NCBI GenBank assembly: GCA_030540255.1
Contig: JAUNWP010000019.1
Span: 1 to 33,149 of the forward strand
DNA length: 33,149 nt
Source of the DNA: Eubacteriales bacterium
GTDB taxonomy: Bacteria > Bacillota > Clostridia > Lachnospirales > Lachnospiraceae
Direction of reading: 5' to 3'
Below, in pieces: positions 32,051-33,149 of this stretch (position 1 is its first letter; each line of letters begins with the position of its first letter). The notes beneath the pieces were generated by a model, which was given only the letters and a program-made list of their open reading frames with translations, did not search any database and was not told the origin of the DNA. The position numbers were made by a program, and so were the translations under genes.

Positions 32051-32959
32051 ATGAGATCTATGGATAAAGAAGTAAAAAAGAAAAAAATATATCTTTTGTA
32101 TAATCCAAAATCAGGGAAAGAGACGGTTAAGGCTTCCTTAAGCGATATTATTGAAAGATTCTCAGCTGCGGGATTTGAAATTACTGTCCGTCCGACATCG
32201 TACAGCGGTGAGGCAACAAAAATAACAGCAAATATAGCTGATGAATACGATATTCTCGTGTGTTGCGGTGGTGATGGAACTCTGAATGAAGTGGTTACGG
32301 GAAATTTAGTCAGGAAAATGCCTCTGAATATAGGGTATATTCCGTGCGGGAGTACTAATGATTTCGGAAAAACTATATATGGGGATATAGGAATACTTCA
32401 GGCTGTGGATAAAATAGTCGGGAAACACCCAAATCATATCGATTGCGGAAAATTAGAAGACAGGACATTTATTTATGCTGCAGCTTTCGGACTGTTTACG
32501 GATATAAGCTATGAAACACCGCATTCGGAAAAAGCTGCGTTGGGGCACGCTGCCTATATGATAGAAGCGGCAAAGAATATAGGAAGTATAAAACCGCAGA
32601 GTTTAAGGGCTGTAATCGACGGCGAGAGAGCTATTGAAGGAGAGTTTTTGATCGGAATGGTGACAAATGCGGAATCCGTAGGCGGTTTTCAAAATATCCC
32701 GGGAAGAAACGTAAGTTTGCAGGACGGTAAGATGGAACTTACGATGATAATGTGTCCGGAAAAACTGGGAGATTACGGTAAGGTTCTGCAGGCGTTGCTT
32801 GACGGCAGTAAGAATGAATTTGTTATACGCCGTAAGATCAAGGAAGTACAGTTTTTCTTTGAGGAAGAAACAGCATTCACTGTAGACGGGGAATACGGAG
32901 GTACTTATAAAAAAGCGAATGTAAGATGTATTCCTTCGGCAGTAACTATGTTCTATTAA
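32051..32959 (+). CDS. Diacylglycerol kinase catalytic domain protein (DgkB/YegS type lipid kinase)
   Basis: The soluble lipid kinase family is recognised by NPKSGK near the N-terminus, the nucleotide loop GGDGTLNEVV at residues 73-82, PCGSTNDFGKT, and a C-terminal TAFTVDGEYGG. The usual substrates are diacylglycerol (returning it to phosphatidate) or related lipids; substrate choice cannot be read here. The length of 302 residues is normal. ATG 32060 is an alternative start, since neither has a good Shine-Dalgarno. Leucine codons are 4 CTT, 1 CTC, 5 CTG, 4 TTA and 5 TTG, quite unlike argG, and the gene is A/T-rich. It may be acquired or weakly expressed. Confidence 0.9.
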   Translation: MRSMDKEVKKKKIYLLYNPKSGKETVKASLSDIIERFSAAGFEITVRPTSYSGEATKITANIADEYDILVCCGGDGTLNEVVTGNLVRKMPLNIGYIPCGSTNDFGKTIYGDIGILQAVDKIVGKHPNHIDCGKLEDRTFIYAAAFGLFTDISYETPHSEKAALGHAAYMIEAAKNIGSIKPQSLRAVIDGERAIEGEFLIGMVTNAESVGGFQNIPGRNVSLQDGKMELTMIMCPEKLGDYGKVLQALLDGSKNEFVIRRKIKEVQFFFEEETAFTVDGEYGGTYKKANVRCIPSAVTMFY

Positions 32960-33114
32960 GTATATATTTTAGAAGTGAAAAAGTATCATAGCTGACTAAC
33001 AATAAGCAGTGTAATAATATAGAAGTTTTATGTAGGAACAATCATAGCCTATAAGCTTTATTTATGAATAGAGGCGTGAAGATAAAGAAAATTTCAAAAA
33101 TATCAAAAAAGTAC

Positions 33115-33144
33115 TTGCCAAGGTGTAGAGAGATGTGATAGTAT
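33115..33144 (+). promoter_or_regulatory. Strong-looking promoter at the window edge
   Basis: TTGCCA (33115-33120), an 18-base spacer and TAGTAT (33139-33144) are preceded by phased A-tracts (AAAATTTCAAAAATATCAAAAAAG, split here as 33088-33100 and 33101-33111) like an UP element. The driven gene is beyond the window. The preceding 150 bases after the lipid kinase contain no gene. Confidence 0.5.
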
Positions 33145-33149
33145 AAGCG

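Noticed and set aside
1-33149. CRISPR array, prophage, IS element or rRNA gene
   Set aside because: No regularly spaced short repeats, transposase, integrase, phage structural gene or rRNA sequence was seen in the window.

Overview
The window reads as chromosomal DNA of a low-to-moderate GC Firmicute, most likely a Lachnospiraceae-type Clostridium relative. The grounds are a DUF3793 gene beside a small flavodoxin, a DUF6145-like gene overlapping dusB, the murB-hprK-rapZ-whiA-HPr-dnaE gene order, strong Shine-Dalgarno sequences, sigma-A type promoters, and a Firmicute-style L20 leader before infC-rpmI-rplT. Almost every real gene is on the + strand; only four tRNA-Leu genes are on the - strand. 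I see no phage, IS element, CRISPR array or rRNA gene inside the window.

Layout. 1-1172: end of a DUF3793 gene and a flavodoxin with its terminator. 1207-9642: a complete arginine cluster argG-argH-argC-argJ-argB-argD-argF with a clear promoter and repeated operator-like boxes upstream. It uses the acetyl-recycling route (ArgJ), a short type-2 ArgC and an ArgB of the arginine-sensitive form. 9789-10664: a single-pass membrane protein of unknown function. 10986-14408: pyruvate carboxylase behind a 414-base spacer full of dyads. 14412-15780: promoter, L20 leader attenuator, infC (AUU start), rpmI, rplT, terminator. 15900-17003: YitT-family membrane protein. 17077-17851: two tandem copies (474-base period) of a tRNA-Leu(AAG)/tRNA-Leu(CAG) pair on the - strand. 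18008-26750: murI, murB, hprK, rapZ, a shortened whiA, a Crh-like HPr without the PTS histidine, and dnaE. 26767-30770: small DUF6145-like gene, dusB, greA, and a lysS fused to a C-terminal tRNA-binding domain. 31025-32959: an HPP-like membrane protein and a diacylglycerol-kinase-family protein. The last ~60 bases look like a strong promoter for something beyond the window.

How the genes work together. The arg genes cover every step from glutamate plus acetyl-ornithine recycling to arginine. pyc supplies oxaloacetate and hence aspartate, which argG consumes. murI and murB serve peptidoglycan precursor synthesis. hprK, rapZ, whiA and the HPr-like protein form the conserved carbon-control/cell-wall/division cluster. 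It is altered here in three ways: no yvcK/glmR between rapZ and whiA, half of the WhiA LAGLIDADG-like domain gone, and Glu15 with a retained regulatory Ser in the HPr. The tRNA-Leu(AAG) genes fit the strong preference for CTT/CTC leucine codons that I counted in argG (32 of 37).

The strongest candidates for something not routinely described are the Crh-like/short-WhiA combination, the A34 tRNA-Leu pair with its terminator-promoter overlap, and the triplicated tail of argC.
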